Assembly (NCBI RefSeq): GCF_902806685.2
Contig: NC_048557.2
Coordinates: 11,045,554-11,109,553, forward strand
Origin: Maniola hyperantus
Taxonomy: Eukaryota > Arthropoda > Insecta > Lepidoptera > Nymphalidae
Reading direction: 5' to 3'
Length of the DNA: 64,000 nt
In this document: positions 48,001 to 52,800 of the stretch, in pieces
Layout: each line of letters begins with the position of its first letter
Numbering within the stretch: the stretch's first letter is position 1
Notes under the pieces: model-generated
The model's database searches: none
Told to the model about the DNA's origin: nothing
Seen by the model: the letters and a program-made list of their open reading frames with translations, nothing else
Translations under genes and position numbers: made by a program

Positions 48001-48768
48001 CCCTCTTTAATTTAGCGGTAAGTCTCGTTTGACTCTCTCTCTCCCTTTCTCCGCCACCGGAATAGCACTCTCTTTCTCCCTTTCAACATACGGTTGAAAT
48101 TAATTTCATGAAAACAAAACATGGAGGCGGCTATATAATTGGTATTTTTGATTTATTATAATTTAAGCTCATTTGTTTACTAAAGTGTCAATCATAAATT
48201 GATATAACCCCAGCTTTAAATAAAGATTTAAAAAAATTGTTGATATATTTTCGGGGTTCCGTACACAAAGGGTATCGAGGGTACTTTAATACTAAGCCTT
48301 CGCTGTCTGTCTGTCGGCGGGCTGTATCTCGTGAAAATTCTCGTGAAAATTTCAACTCATGTGTATTTACCACTAGAACCACAAATAAAAAATAAAAAAT
48401 GGCCATCATGTGACTAAAAAGAAATAAAAAGTATAATAATATCTTGTAGTATGTTGACGGATAACAGAAGTGAGTGGAAGAAGAAGACTTGTTGTGCCGA
48501 CCCCACGTAGCGTGGGATAAGGTAAGGAAGAAGAGTATGGTACGGAACCCATCGTATGCGAGTCCGACTCGCACTTGACTGGTATTTTTAGCCTATTCTA
48601 GCCTACCTAGTGCTTCATGGGTACATTTTCATGTTCACCTTATTGTCACAGGTGGATTCCCAACTGCAGTCGCTGTTGGCTGAGTCCAGTGTGGACTACG
48701 TGGCGAAGTTCGCTGACCTGGCGGCCGAGGTCACTAACGAGCCTGACCTCTCTGATGACCTTACATAA
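6502..48768 (+). CDS. crm: Protein cramped (SANT-domain chromatin protein), 19 coding exons
   Basis: Cramped (CRAMP1 in vertebrates) is a nuclear SANT-domain protein, a Polycomb-group-related regulator that acts on histone genes. Exons: 6502-6573, 28882-29035, 29383-29667, 30477-30680, 31062-31237, 31503-31665, 33900-34064, 34461-34873, 35195-35452, 36676-36943, 37850-37967, 38879-38993, 40520-40630, 41951-42074, 44051-44132, 45705-45820, 47045-47182, 47716-47858, 48652-48768. All phases join, giving 1073 aa. The SANT segment is at about residues 103-160 (ALWSADEKSLFFEALNEYGK). The KGWSQYDAGDLTIGDLYLM block, the LDLDYWWEIPTP block, the VVVQRLLP block and the C-terminal VDSQLQSLLAESSVDYVAKF block match conserved CRAMP1 segments in order. 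Exon 8 is acidic and lysine-rich. Exon 1 is the weakest call, because it rests on phase and splice sites only. An opposite-strand lipase gene lies inside intron 1. Confidence 0.87.
6611..6910 (+). repeat. tRNA-derived SINE, family B
   Basis: A tRNA-like head with the B-box-like gggttcgtttcctggca is followed by the family body (aatttctaaatttctggtctgg, ccaaagg, gccatacctcttccaggtta) and an A-rich tail. Other copies lie at 11130-11564, 15590-15935, 24060-24145, 47478-47638 and 61167-61503. Confidence 0.75.
7385..7570. mobile_element. Fold-back MITE with about 70-bp arms
   Basis: The arm atctccatggacgaaagaac…gacaaaactcgatacaaact is mirrored by agtttgtatcgaattttgtc…ctcgtccgtggagat. The loop contains a 23-bp direct duplication (aatctctacagggcgatagt twice). 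Confidence 0.7.
7629..7941 (-). pseudogene. Two extra copies of the lipase terminal-exon tail
   Basis: The last about 60 bp of the lipase gene (stop codon plus 3' end, 7945-8005) recurs at about 7876-7941 and, more diverged, at about 7629-7696. Both keep catt.aggtccgta.tta…aa.caaa. The nearer copy still reads …KYGPK followed by TGA on the minus strand. A SINE (7705-7873) separates the two copies. Confidence 0.8.
7705..7873 (+). repeat. tRNA-derived SINE, family A
   Basis: The head reads gcctcaatagctcaaccggt with a phenylalanine-like anticodon loop (ctgaaaa) and a B box (cggttcaaatcc). The tail is ggggaatattagtcatttaa then poly(A). Other copies are at 11315-11485, 28357-28500 (-), 30264-30440, 40732-40906 and 51125-51290 (-). 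Confidence 0.8.
7970..25073 (-). CDS. Secreted acid lipase (alpha/beta-hydrolase, lipase-3-like); one short internal segment not located
   Basis: Exons on the minus strand: 24975-25073, 14625-14838, 12869-12980, 11568-11808, 10337-10495, 8767-8947, 7970-8152. Exon 1 gives a hydrophobic signal peptide (LFLILCLGLVTC). Exon 2 carries the AB-hydrolase-lipase motif (GYPIEKHRVTTEDGYILQMH) and the oxyanion segment VHGLLGSSGD. Exon 3 has DVWLGNQRGN. Exon 4 has the nucleophile elbow GYSMG (Ser at about residue 173). Exon 6 has the acid-residue region LLYGHNDQL. The last exon has the catalytic His in KFNHLDFAFAKDV. The family hydrolyses acylglycerols or cholesteryl esters in lysosomes or the gut lumen. 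Exon 5 ends in phase 0 and exon 6 needs two preceding bases, so about 15-17 residues (the usual LPV…PAG segment) are missing from my model. This may be a tiny unseen exon or a disruption. The whole gene lies within cramped intron 1. Confidence 0.85.
8190..8500 (-). repeat. tRNA-derived SINE, family C
   Basis: On the minus strand: taggggttaggacgtccgcc, then a B box (gggttcgaacccgggc), atgtgtgttttaagtaatta and cctgcatgcctgagagttct. The same family occurs at 50562-50850 (+) and, interrupted by another element, at 45187-45470 (+). Confidence 0.72.
9160..9197 (+). pseudogene. Inverted fragment of lipase exon 6
   Basis: The plus strand reads gtttataaaataacgaagat then ctagcacgcgc. The real exon on the minus strand (about 8906-8942) reads gtttataaaataacgaaggt then ctggcacgcg. 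About 30 of 33 bases match, in opposite orientation, some 220 bp upstream of the exon. Confidence 0.65.
9784..10125 (+). repeat. Interspersed lepidopteran repeat (family Z)
   Basis: It shares ccgccggc…ccttcggcc, tggtgcacttcgacc and ggcggtaatca.gacc with the reverse copies at 11885-12185 and 47226-47390. It has open frames on both strands, but these are by-products of the repeat and not genes. Confidence 0.6.
10140..10316 (+). repeat. Helitron-like repeat inside the lipase gene
   Basis: It starts tatacttaatattataaatg, with gcgaaagtgtctttgtttg, tttatcccgaaaaattgaac and a 3' end gtcgcgggcatcagcga. It ends about 20 bp downstream of lipase exon 5 on the minus strand. Confidence 0.6.
10606..10759. 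mobile_element. Fold-back MITE, copy 1 of a tandem pair
   Basis: The arms gatctatagagcgcac…gttaaaacgagacaga and tctgtctcgttttaac…gtgcgctctatagatc are complementary over about 60 bp. Confidence 0.75.
10761..10925. mobile_element. Fold-back MITE, copy 2 of a tandem pair
   Basis: The family matches the preceding element: ggatctatagagcgcgctct … gagtgcgctctatagatttt, with the same gttaaaacgagacagat arm. The two copies are only a few bases apart. Confidence 0.75.
10995..11098 (+). repeat. Short SINE-like repeat, family D
   Basis: The sequence aataggcatcttctaggcaa gcgcgctccatcttaggctg … tagccaagcgctagtctata ends in poly(A). Partial copies are at 15486-15525, 37983-38050 and 43195-43280. Confidence 0.5.
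11130..11564 (-). repeat. SINE family B copy split by a SINE family A insertion
   Basis: On the minus strand this is a 5'-truncated family B element. A complete family A SINE (11315-11485, plus strand) is inserted in the middle. Its truncated start (ttcgattcccggcag) lies at intron positions +5/+6 of the lipase exon 4 donor. Confidence 0.75.
11885..12185 (-). repeat. Interspersed repeat family Z, reverse copy
   Basis: Reverse copy of the 9784 repeat: gagcaaacgagcaggcgggt, taagtgattactgccgccca, gccggcctttgaggaatttg. Confidence 0.6.
12340..12833 (-). mobile_element. 5'-truncated non-LTR retrotransposon (RT C-terminus), with target-site duplication
   Basis: The minus strand encodes a 160-codon piece of a retrotransposon reverse-transcriptase C-terminal region (YGAETWTL, MERAMLGVSLRDKIRNEEIR, SVGRPPARWTDDIK). 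It ends in an (ATG)n repeat on the element strand, typical of RTE-like elements. The 12-bp duplication tcaattaaataa is present at 12328-12339 and 12834-12845. It is a dead-on-arrival copy in a lipase intron. Confidence 0.85.
13228..13463 (-). repeat. Helitron-like repeat, family C
   Basis: The sequence carries ttatgctcgcgacttcgtcc … atagctatctgcatgccaaa … gatagatcagtcagtt … ttatatatttaga. Other copies are at 23168-23366, 27351-27570, 34146-34368, 46270-46508, 48797-49020, 52465-52650 and 54030-54220. Confidence 0.65.
14239..14537. mobile_element. hAT-type MITE with 8-bp target duplication
   Basis: The terminal inverted repeats are cagtggcgtagctacc and ggtagctacgccactg. The flanking 8-bp direct repeat cgcatacc is at 14231-14238 and 14538-14545. 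TIR sequence and 8-bp duplication fit the hAT superfamily. The 299-bp element has no transposase. Confidence 0.88.
15047..15200 (-). mobile_element. 3' UTR fragment of a LINE
   Basis: The reverse complement matches the 3' ends of the LINE fragments at 52650-52967 and 59385-59700 (tttcttgctggttcttctcg, attccgaaccagtgg). Confidence 0.65.
15590..15935 (+). repeat. tRNA-derived SINE, family B (near full length)
   Basis: It has the head cctccctggcgcagtggtga, an A-box-like segment, the B box gggttcgattcctggca, the full body and an A-rich tail. It is the best-preserved copy of this family in the window. Confidence 0.82.
16085..17060 (+). mobile_element. LINE RT fragment interrupted by a second retrotransposon
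   Basis: A plus-strand frame at 16147-16459 encodes a retrotransposon RT C-terminal region (KITLFRAYCTSSYTSSLW, NAFRMLMGLPRFCSASGMF). It is interrupted at 16460 and resumes after 16893 as 3' UTR with an A-rich end near 17058. Confidence 0.75.
16460..16883 (-). mobile_element. RTE-like retrotransposon fragment nested in a LINE
   Basis: Same family as 12340-12833 (LRDKIRNEEIRRRTKVTDIA, GRWSRKVLEW), truncated, with the trinucleotide tail at the low-coordinate end. The 10-bp target duplication gactgccagt is at 16450-16459 and 16884-16893. Confidence 0.85.
17100..17335 (-). repeat. Helitron-like repeat, family D
   Basis: The sequence runs gtgacttcgtccgcgtggat … gcaagctatctctgtaccaa … cacactttcgcatttataat. 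Related copies are at 27965-28140, 36230-36440, 51370-51605, 52243-52445, 54510-54715 and 56105-56325. Confidence 0.6.
17436..17842 (+). repeat. Interspersed repeat with 'agggttccgta … ggaaccct' ends
   Basis: The repeat contains gggttccgtatctcaaaagg, ctgtcaagaaaccctacagg, catgaaatttggcaga and gtggggtatcatcgaaagg, and ends cacttggccggt. Copies are at 19610-20155 (-), 35469-35893 (+) and 58800-59165 (+), with shorter pieces elsewhere. The family is unassigned. Confidence 0.65.
18170..19600. other. No gene recognised
   Basis: A mosaic of short repeat pieces. The 18660-18850 stretch is unusually rich in gctgc and cattgc words, but I cannot assign it. No supported exon. Confidence 0.4.
19610..20155 (-). 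repeat. Interspersed repeat (same family as 17436)
   Basis: It carries the reverse complement of the 35469 copy, then a second forward piece (ccaaatttcatgattctagg, gtaccctgtaggtttcttga), so this is a composite of two copies. Confidence 0.5.
20986..21059. repeat. (CG)n/(TG)n microsatellite at the end of a LINE
   Basis: A run of gcgcgcgcgcg passes directly into about 55 bp of tgtgtg. It sits just past the 3' end of the reverse-oriented LINE at 21070-22380. Confidence 0.9.
21070..22380 (-). mobile_element. 5'-truncated non-LTR retrotransposon with RT catalytic core
   Basis: On the minus strand, the frame contains ENQFGFRAGNSTEDAV, the QGSVLGPTLFLIYINDL block and the catalytic YADDT motif (near 21955). 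The 261-codon open frame at 21085-21870 (FLGVLVD-like YLGVLVDCSLSWKQH, AERAQRAVLKVM) then runs to the end of RT. Motif spacing is that of jockey-like LINE RTs. A frameshift or stop appears near 22280. No endonuclease domain remains. Confidence 0.85.
22437..22609. mobile_element. MITE carrying CRE-like and YY1/Pho-like motifs, copy 1
   Basis: The TIRs are ggtataagtcccgcaaatt and aaattgcgggacttatacc. The interior has three tgacgtca sites (aaatgacgtcaatttgacgt, gctgacgtcact) and aaaatggcggccac. Other copies are at 49450-49592 (-, partial), 60845-61014 and 63372-63541. Confidence 0.85.
23168..23366 (+). repeat. Helitron-like repeat, family C
   Basis: It starts tatataaaaggaaaaggtga and contains the canonical gatcgggctgaaatttggca and ggcatccgctaagaaaggat. 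Confidence 0.65.
23745..23945. mobile_element. Palindromic MITE, family E
   Basis: The arms are gaacccatccggggtcc … ctttttcaaa and tttgaaaaaggaccccgga tgggtt. The outer ends read cccggct/agccggg. Copies are at 37594-37827 and 44455-44590 (half). Confidence 0.7.
24060..24145 (+). repeat. SINE family B head fragment
   Basis: The sequence ggcgcagttgtgagcgctgt … gggttcgattcccggcaggg is the tRNA-like head only. Confidence 0.65.
25325..25655. repeat. Diverged AT-rich tandem repeat upstream of the lipase gene
   Basis: Seven or so imperfect units carry gtttcgcatccaa followed by a T-run and tcaatttat, some with an inserted atttgttggcatata. It starts about 250 bp upstream of the lipase start codon. 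Confidence 0.75.
25660..26790. other. No gene recognised; repeat mosaic
   Basis: Contains pieces of the 17436 family (aggattccgtatctccag, ggaaccctaa) and unassigned sequence. No exon is supported. Confidence 0.45.
26795..27070 (-). mobile_element. RTE-like retrotransposon fragment, diverged subfamily
   Basis: The minus strand encodes EWQWAGHIVRKRDRCWGHKV and a GRRWRW-like tail, with tccactgctagacataggg near the 3' end. It resembles the 12340 element but is more diverged. Confidence 0.7.
27155..27345 (+). repeat. SINE-like repeat with tRNA-like head
   Basis: The stretch gtaccgtagcttagacgtca … cgagttcgattcctgccgg has A- and B-box-like segments, and the tail ends taaactattttattttaatt. Only one copy is seen in this window. 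Confidence 0.5.
27351..27570 (-). repeat. Helitron-like repeat, family C
   Basis: Contains cttatgctcgcgacttcttc, gccaaatttcagcctgatcc and gatagatcagtcagtcagtc. Confidence 0.65.
28185..28345 (-). mobile_element. RTE-like retrotransposon fragment
   Basis: Shares ttcgaactatgtgccctgcc cattgcca with the 26795 copy. Short and diverged. Confidence 0.55.
28357..28500 (-). repeat. tRNA-derived SINE, family A (reverse)
   Basis: The reverse complement shows the B box ggttcaaaccccgcccg and the ggggaatattagtcatt tail. Confidence 0.75.
29383..29667 (+). other. crm: cramped exon 3: SANT/Myb-like domain
   Basis: This exon encodes the conserved Trp-anchored helix KALWSADEKSLFFEALNE, followed by YGKDFDAI and FYYRTWHKLSKH. 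In the SANT fold these form the three helices, with the aromatic residues packing the core. It is the most diagnostic piece of the gene for the cramped family. Confidence 0.88.
29668..30263. other. cramped intron 3: no other feature recognised
   Basis: Unassigned sequence before the SINE at 30264. A short inverted motif (actcatttactt … aagtaaatgagt, around 29712-29790) is present. Nothing coding. Confidence 0.4.
30264..30440 (+). repeat. tRNA-derived SINE, family A
   Basis: The sequence agcctcaatagctcaacgag … cggttcaaaccccgcc … ggaatattagtcatttaaca, then an A-rich end, 36 bp before cramped exon 4. Confidence 0.8.
30681..31061 (+). other. crm: cramped intron 4 with a GC donor
   Basis: The exon ends ATT GCA G and the next bases are GCAAGT, the consensus of the minor GC-AG intron class. 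The acceptor is aaaacag before 31062. This join keeps phase (…NQIA-ERAGG…) into the exon that encodes the next conserved block. No GT donor nearby gives the same frame. Confidence 0.65.
31528..33772 (+). repeat. crm: 138-bp tandem repeat: 16 copies of cramped exon 6 plus its splice donor
   Basis: The unit begins gtgaagccaatggaggaact and ends ccaaggtaagagtatac. It covers most of exon 6 plus the first 13 or so intron bases. Starts are at 31542 and every 138 bp to 32646, then 32783 and every 138 bp to 33611, with a partial 17th copy at 33749 that breaks off at about 33772. Copies differ almost only in the linker: tatacgagtg (copies 1-9), tatacagtg with one base lost before copy 10, tatacaagtg (11-14), tataggagtg (before 15), tatacgagtg again. 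Every copy keeps the donor CAAG/GTAAGAG. None carries a recognisable acceptor. Confidence 0.93.
34146..34368 (-). repeat. Helitron-like repeat, family C
   Basis: Complete-looking copy (cttatgctcgcgacttcgtc to ttttatatatttagat), in cramped intron 7, about 90 bp before exon 8. Confidence 0.7.
35469..35893 (+). repeat. Interspersed repeat (same family as 17436)
   Basis: The copy in cramped intron 9 begins agggttccgtacctcaaaag and ends cacttggctggt. Confidence 0.65.
36230..36440 (+). repeat. Helitron-like repeat, family D
   Basis: From taataatattataaatgtga through atcccggaaaatcaaagagt to aagtcgcgggcatcagctag. Confidence 0.65.
36957..37395 (+). pseudogene. Three decayed tandem copies of the 3' half of cramped exon 10
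   Basis: Starting 14 bases after the exon 10 donor, text matching the exon (gacagggaca, gagaaagaga, gtgagat.gatat.ttctctc.aag, gatgtcaggggatgaaagga) recurs three times, from about 36957, 37124 and 37279. The copies have indels and stops and are not translatable. The donor is intact (aaagtgagta) in the second copy and mutated (aaagtgggta) in the first. Confidence 0.85.
37594..37827. mobile_element. Near-perfect palindromic MITE, family E
   Basis: The left arm (ataaatactatctgtcccgg … tttcgaacccatccggggtc) and right arm (gaccccggatgggttcgaaa … ccgggacagatagtatttat) are complementary over about 100 bp, around a short GC-rich centre. Its right end is about 20 bp from the acceptor of cramped exon 11. 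Confidence 0.85.
38095..38757 (-). mobile_element. RTE-like retrotransposon copy with 3' UTR and target duplication
   Basis: The minus strand encodes MERAMLGVSLRDKIRNEEIR and GRWGRRVLEWRPRLGKRSVG. The 3' UTR runs to lower coordinates. A direct repeat atcttataatacaa at about 38097-38110 and 38743-38756 brackets the element. Located in cramped intron 11. Confidence 0.78.
39001..39756. other. Part of cramped intron 12, no feature recognised
   Basis: Contains scattered inverted words (acgatacgatt, cgatcgatcg) that may belong to an unassigned element. No exon is supported. Confidence 0.4.
39757..40487 (+). mobile_element. 5'-truncated LINE with RT C-terminus and 3' UTR
   Basis: The frame at 39827-40183 reads …HNFNTRNKNKLETQRFRLTK and VRYYNKIPSEVQSLPEGRFK, ending with a stop. 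This is the extreme C-terminus of a LINE ORF2. The 3' UTR ends in a (tgattt)n run near 40485, about 35 bp before cramped exon 13. Confidence 0.78.
40732..40906 (+). repeat. tRNA-derived SINE, family A
   Basis: The copy reads aagcctcaacagttcaatgg … cggttcaaaccccacc … poly(A). It is inserted inside a family C Helitron-like repeat whose halves lie at about 40664-40731 and 40907-41035. Confidence 0.7.
41579..41925. mobile_element. Fold-back element with arms of about 150 bp
   Basis: The left arm (aaaagccgacttcgatacac … ttaatatagttccataata) is mirrored by tattatggaactatattaac … gtgtatcgaagtcggttttt. The loop is about 75 bp and contains ggcaccggc/gtcggtgcc. The right end lies about 25 bp before the acceptor of cramped exon 14. 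Confidence 0.85.
42075..43560. other. cramped intron 14, part 1: no gene recognised
   Basis: AT-rich sequence with short inverted words (ggtttgccaac / actggcaaacc around 42119-42211) and a family D SINE remnant at 43195-43280. No exon is supported. Confidence 0.4.
43561..44040. other. cramped intron 14, part 2: repeat-like, no gene
   Basis: Overlapping short frames on both strands (69 and 88 codons) have no start context, splice support or recognisable motif. Probably part of an unassigned repeat. Confidence 0.4.
44455..44590. mobile_element. Half copy of palindromic MITE family E
   Basis: Shares gactcccttgaacaaggacc ccggatgggttcgaaactag … acgtgagtacagccg with 37594-37827. A C-rich run precedes it. 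Confidence 0.65.
45187..45470 (+). repeat. SINE family C interrupted by a fold-back MITE
   Basis: The left part is ggtgatagcctagtggctaa … gggaggtcc. The right part is aggtttgatcccgtacacgc acctctaactttgtgaag. They match the uninterrupted copy at 50562-50850. Confidence 0.75.
45239..45407. mobile_element. Fold-back MITE nested in a SINE
   Basis: The arms gccccccaattgtgtaagaa … gacgattgcgat-type and its mirror … ttcttacacaattggggggc run for about 70 bp around a short centre. It sits exactly within the SINE at 45187-45470. Confidence 0.85.
45827..45905 (-). mobile_element. RTE-like 3' end fragment
   Basis: The fragment (atc)n, then aaccaatagacgtccactgc tggacatagg, is the 3' terminus only. It starts 7 bp after cramped exon 16. 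Confidence 0.65.
46270..46508 (+). repeat. Helitron-like repeat, family C
   Basis: From tctaaatatataaaaggaaa through a (gact)n run to gaagtcgcgggcataagcta. Confidence 0.72.
46510..47044. other. cramped intron 16 remainder
   Basis: Contains short SINE family C remnants (46575-46605 and near 46990). No additional exon is seen. Confidence 0.4.
47226..47640 (-). repeat. Repeat family Z fragment followed by a SINE family B fragment
   Basis: 47226-47390 matches the 11885 copy (gagcaaacgagcaggtgggt). 47478-47638 is the reverse SINE B head (gggatcgaacccgggacc). Confidence 0.65.
47874..48022 (+). pseudogene. Decayed copy of cramped exon 17
   Basis: Following the real exon (47716-47858), the next 150 bp repeat its landmarks in the same order: ccaccggagtcc, ccctctcgcctgttgcatga, cgcggagggctcag, tcctaggacatccggag and atttagcggtaagtct. 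The donor context is preserved. The middle is deleted and rearranged (a small palindrome, gtcctaggaatagtcctagg, is present), so it cannot extend the reading frame. Confidence 0.85.
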
Positions 48769-48796
48769 ATATATCTTATCTGGATATTATAATAAA

Positions 48797-49020
48797 ACTA
48801 GCTTATGCTCGCGACTTCGTTCCCGCGAACTACACGAATTTCAAACCCCTATTAAACCTCCTTAGGGGTTGAATTTTCAAAAATCCTTTCTTAGCGGATG
48901 CCTACGTCATAATAGCTGTCTACATGCCAAATTTCAGCTCGATCCATCTCGTTAGTTTGAGCTGTGCGTTGATAGATCAGTCAGTCAGTCACCTTTTCCT
49001 TTTATACATATATTTAGATT
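48797..49020 (-). repeat. Helitron-like repeat, family C, just past the cramped stop
   Basis: From cttatgctcgcgacttcgtt to tatatttagat, beginning about 28 bp after the cramped stop codon. It may therefore lie in the 3' UTR. The AATAAA-like aataaaact at 48790 lies just before it. Confidence 0.65.
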
Positions 49021-49449
49021 TAGATTAGATAACACTATTTAATTATTTATTGATTATACATTGTAAGTAGCTACAGTGTGTGTTCACCCAAAAATTATAT
49101 GTTGTGTGTTGAAATATTTTGCTACAGCAAAAAATTGTGAGGTTATTCAAGCTATGCTTTTCTAAAAGTTACTTCTGATATAAATCACGTATTGATTAAG
49201 TAATTAAGACGAATTATGTACCTACCTACATAAATAAAAAATTTAGTTGAAATTTAGGTAGTTTCTTTTAAAGTTTTATCAAGTTTTCCTAGACCCTACC
49301 ATAATGATTTATTGATGAGGCATCATAAGTTAAACGGTTACTATGCATCGCACTAAGGCTGATATAACAAGAATAATTATAAGTACATCCATCGGCACAG
49401 GGCATCGCATCCTACCTAAGACCGTCCATAGTCTAGCATCAGTATTAAC
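49021..49449. other. cramped-ALG11 intergenic region
   Basis: AT-rich, with several AATAAA words (for example near 49231). One may be a cramped polyadenylation signal. No gene is seen. Confidence 0.4.
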
Positions 49450-49592
49450 TTGCGTATATGTCTCGCAAATGCACGTGGCCGCATTTTAGTGACGTCAGCA
49501 CTAGACTGAAGTTTCGAGTTGATGGTATATTTTTATATTTTTATTTCGGCTGACGTCAAAATGACATGGTTCCAGTGTAATAGCAATTGGCA
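49450..49592 (-). mobile_element. CRE/YY1-motif MITE, copy 2 (end-deleted)
   Basis: Reverse orientation: gtggccgcattttagtgacg tcagcactagactgaagttt and cggctgacgtcaaaatgaca. It lies about 300-430 bp upstream of the ALG11 start codon. Confidence 0.8.
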
Positions 49593-49885
49593 ATAATTTT
49601 GTTTCCAACATCGGTTTAGGTTTAAAAACCTAGAATCCAGTGGTATAAAAAACAATAGTGTCATTACGACATTGCAAAGCTGTCAATTGTCAGTAACTTA
49701 AACTCATAACTGTCAAGAATACATAAAGGGTTATGTTTATTTGATCACTTATTTATCACGGTATTCAATAAATTATTAAAATAAACGATGTAATAGAGTC
49801 AACAATTAATGCAATAGCTGTTATTCTCTTCCTATTCTATAATTAGCATTCTGTCAAAGTGGCGTGTTACTGTAATTTCATCAAG

Positions 49886-52800
49886 ATGATTTTCGAACTT
49901 CTAACGTAAGTTTTTTATTTACTCATTATGTTTACACATATGGTTTGATTTTAATAAGCTGCATTTACAAACTATTCTACATTTCTCTAAGCTAAATTTT
50001 GTGATCATTTTCTCAAAATAACATTTATAAGTATTAATGTTAAAATTACACGTAACGTGAACTTTTTGCTTTCTCTTTCGGTTTCTTAAGTAAAAATTTC
50101 TTATCATTTTACAATAATGTTTTAAGGATTAGATAAAAACTGTGTATCTAGAAATAACAAGTACGAAATACTCAAGTAACGATGGACCTATAACAAGTGA
50201 CATACTTTTTACTATAATTGCTTTCTTCGAATGGAATTTTTGAAAATCAGGGGTAGAATTTCCAAACTTTCTGAAACACGTTTCTTTCGAAAAACCAAGC
50301 AAATACCTTATTAATACCAATTTTCAAGGATATAACTTGAAAAATGCTTTCATATAAACTTTCATCCCCCATTCAACTGGAATTTCCAAAAATCCTTTCT
50401 TATTGTGCCTACATTGTGAAAATAAACCTTCTGTCAAACTTTCCAGTTTCTAACCCCAGGCTGTGCATTGATAGTTAGATCAGTCAGTTATTCAAGACAC
50501 ATCTTTTTATTAGTCAAAAGTGATAATTCATTACGTACATAAACTTTTTATAGCCTTGAAAATGGTGATAGCCTAGTGGTTAGGACGTCCGCCTTCTAAT
50601 CGGAGGTCAGGGGTTCAATCCCGGGCATGCACCTCTATCTTTTTAGAGTTATGTGCATTTTAAGCAATTAAATGTCACTTGCTTTAACAGAGAACGAATC
50701 GTGAGGAAACCTGAATGGCTGAGATTTCTCCATAAAGTTCTCAAAGGTGAAGTCTACTAATCTGCACATGGCTAGCGTGGTAGACTATGGCCAAAGCCCT
50801 TCTCACTCTGAGAGGAGACCTGTGCTCTGTAGTGAGCTGGCGATGATAAACTTATTTTTTTTTATTTACAGTTTAATAATAATACTGCCCATGTTGTTAA
50901 TTGGAGTACTACTGTTTGGTACATTCGTGATTGTGCCCTGTGCATTCATCTTCGCATCTTGGTACATGAGGATCAGGGAGAGAAAGCTGCAAAGGAGGAA
51001 AAAGGATGGAGCCAACATAGCCTTTTTCCACCCGTACTGCAATGCGGGAGGTGGTGGGGAAAGGGTTCTTTGGGTTGCTATAAAGGCAATATTAATGAGG
51101 TAATATTTTTTTTTAATTTTTTTTAATAAGAATATTAGCCATGTTAGATGACTAATATTCCCCTTTCCTTTCCAACTAAGTGTCAAGCTTGTGCTAGGAG
51201 TAGATGTATGACAATAGTGCAATGGGCGAGGTTTGAACCGTTAACCTTTCGGTTTTCAGTCCAGTCCTCTACCCGTTGCGCTATTGAGGCCTTTGGTGTC
51301 TCTGGTATTTGTGAATTACTAGTGTCTCTGGTAGGCTACTGTAAGGTATCCTTACTGTAGCCTCTCAATATATTTACAAGTAGTTGATGCCCATGACTGA
51401 TGCTCATGTTCGTCATGCAGGGATTTAGGTTTTAAAAAATCCAGTGGGAACTCTTTGATTTTCCGGGATAAAAAGTAGCATATGTCACTCTCCAAGCCTT
51501 TAACTATACCCATGCGAAAAATCACGTCGATCCGTTGCTTGGTTGGGACGTGATTGAAAGACAATCCCAAAAAAGAAATGCACTTTCGCATTTATAATAT
51601 GGGTATGGATTACAGCCATGCAAATAAAACAAAGTACACAGTGTTATATATTGTACGGTGGTTCAGAACCCTTCACATGTAAGTCTGACTTGCACTTGAC
51701 TGGTTTTTTTCTTTCAAAGGTACCCAGACTCTCACATCTACATCTACACGGTGGACACAGCAGACCCCACAGCTATACTGAACAAAGCTCAGAACCACTT
51801 CAACGTAAAGGTTGAGCCGGATAGAGTCAACTTTGTGAGACTGAGTCTAGGGAAGTTGATAGAGGCTCAAACCTATCCATACTTTACGTTGATGCTGCAG
51901 AGTTTAGGGACCATGGTGTTAGGGATGGAGGCATTTATGAAATTTAATCCAGGTATGAATAAATTTCAATTATTTACATCCGTTCATTCAATCTTCAAAC
52001 TGTTGTACAAACGGGACCGTATTACTAAGACTCACCTGTCCTTCCATCTGTCTATTTGTATGTCTTTCTGTCTGTCTGTCCGTCTGTCACCAGGCTGTAT
52101 GTCATGTGCCATGATAGACAGTTGAAATTTTCACAGATGATGTATTTCTGTTGCCGCTAATAACAACATTTACGAAAAAATATAATAAAACAGGTATTTA
52201 AGGGGGCTCCCATACAACAGTTTTACCAGTTTTATAGATAACTAGCTGATGCTCGCGACTTTGTCTGCGTGGATTTAGGTTCTTAAAATGTCGTGGGAAC
52301 TCTGATTTTCTGGGATATAAGTAGCATATGTCACCATCATGTTTTTAACTATACCCATGCAAAAAAACACGTCGATCCGTTGCTCCTTTGCGACGTGATT
52401 CAAGGACAAACCAACAAACACACTTTCGCATTTATAATATGGGTAACTCTTTTATATATATAGACTAGCTTATGCTCGCGACTTCGTCCGCGTGAACTAC
52501 ACAAATTTCAAACCCCTATTTCACCCGCTAACAGGTTGACTTTTCAAAAATCCTCTCTTAGCGGATGCCTAGGTACATCATAATAGCTATCCTCATGCCA
52601 AATTTGAGCTGTGCGTTAATAGAGCAGTCACCTTTTCCTTTTATATAAAACACAAGTTTAAAAAGTCTATTAAAAATATGCTCCTGAAAAAAGCATATTA
52701 CACAATTGAAGATTATCTAAATGATAAAAGAGCGTGGATTTGACCTGCAGCTCGTTCCAGCAACGCACAAGACTGCAAATACTATTTTATACATGGCATA

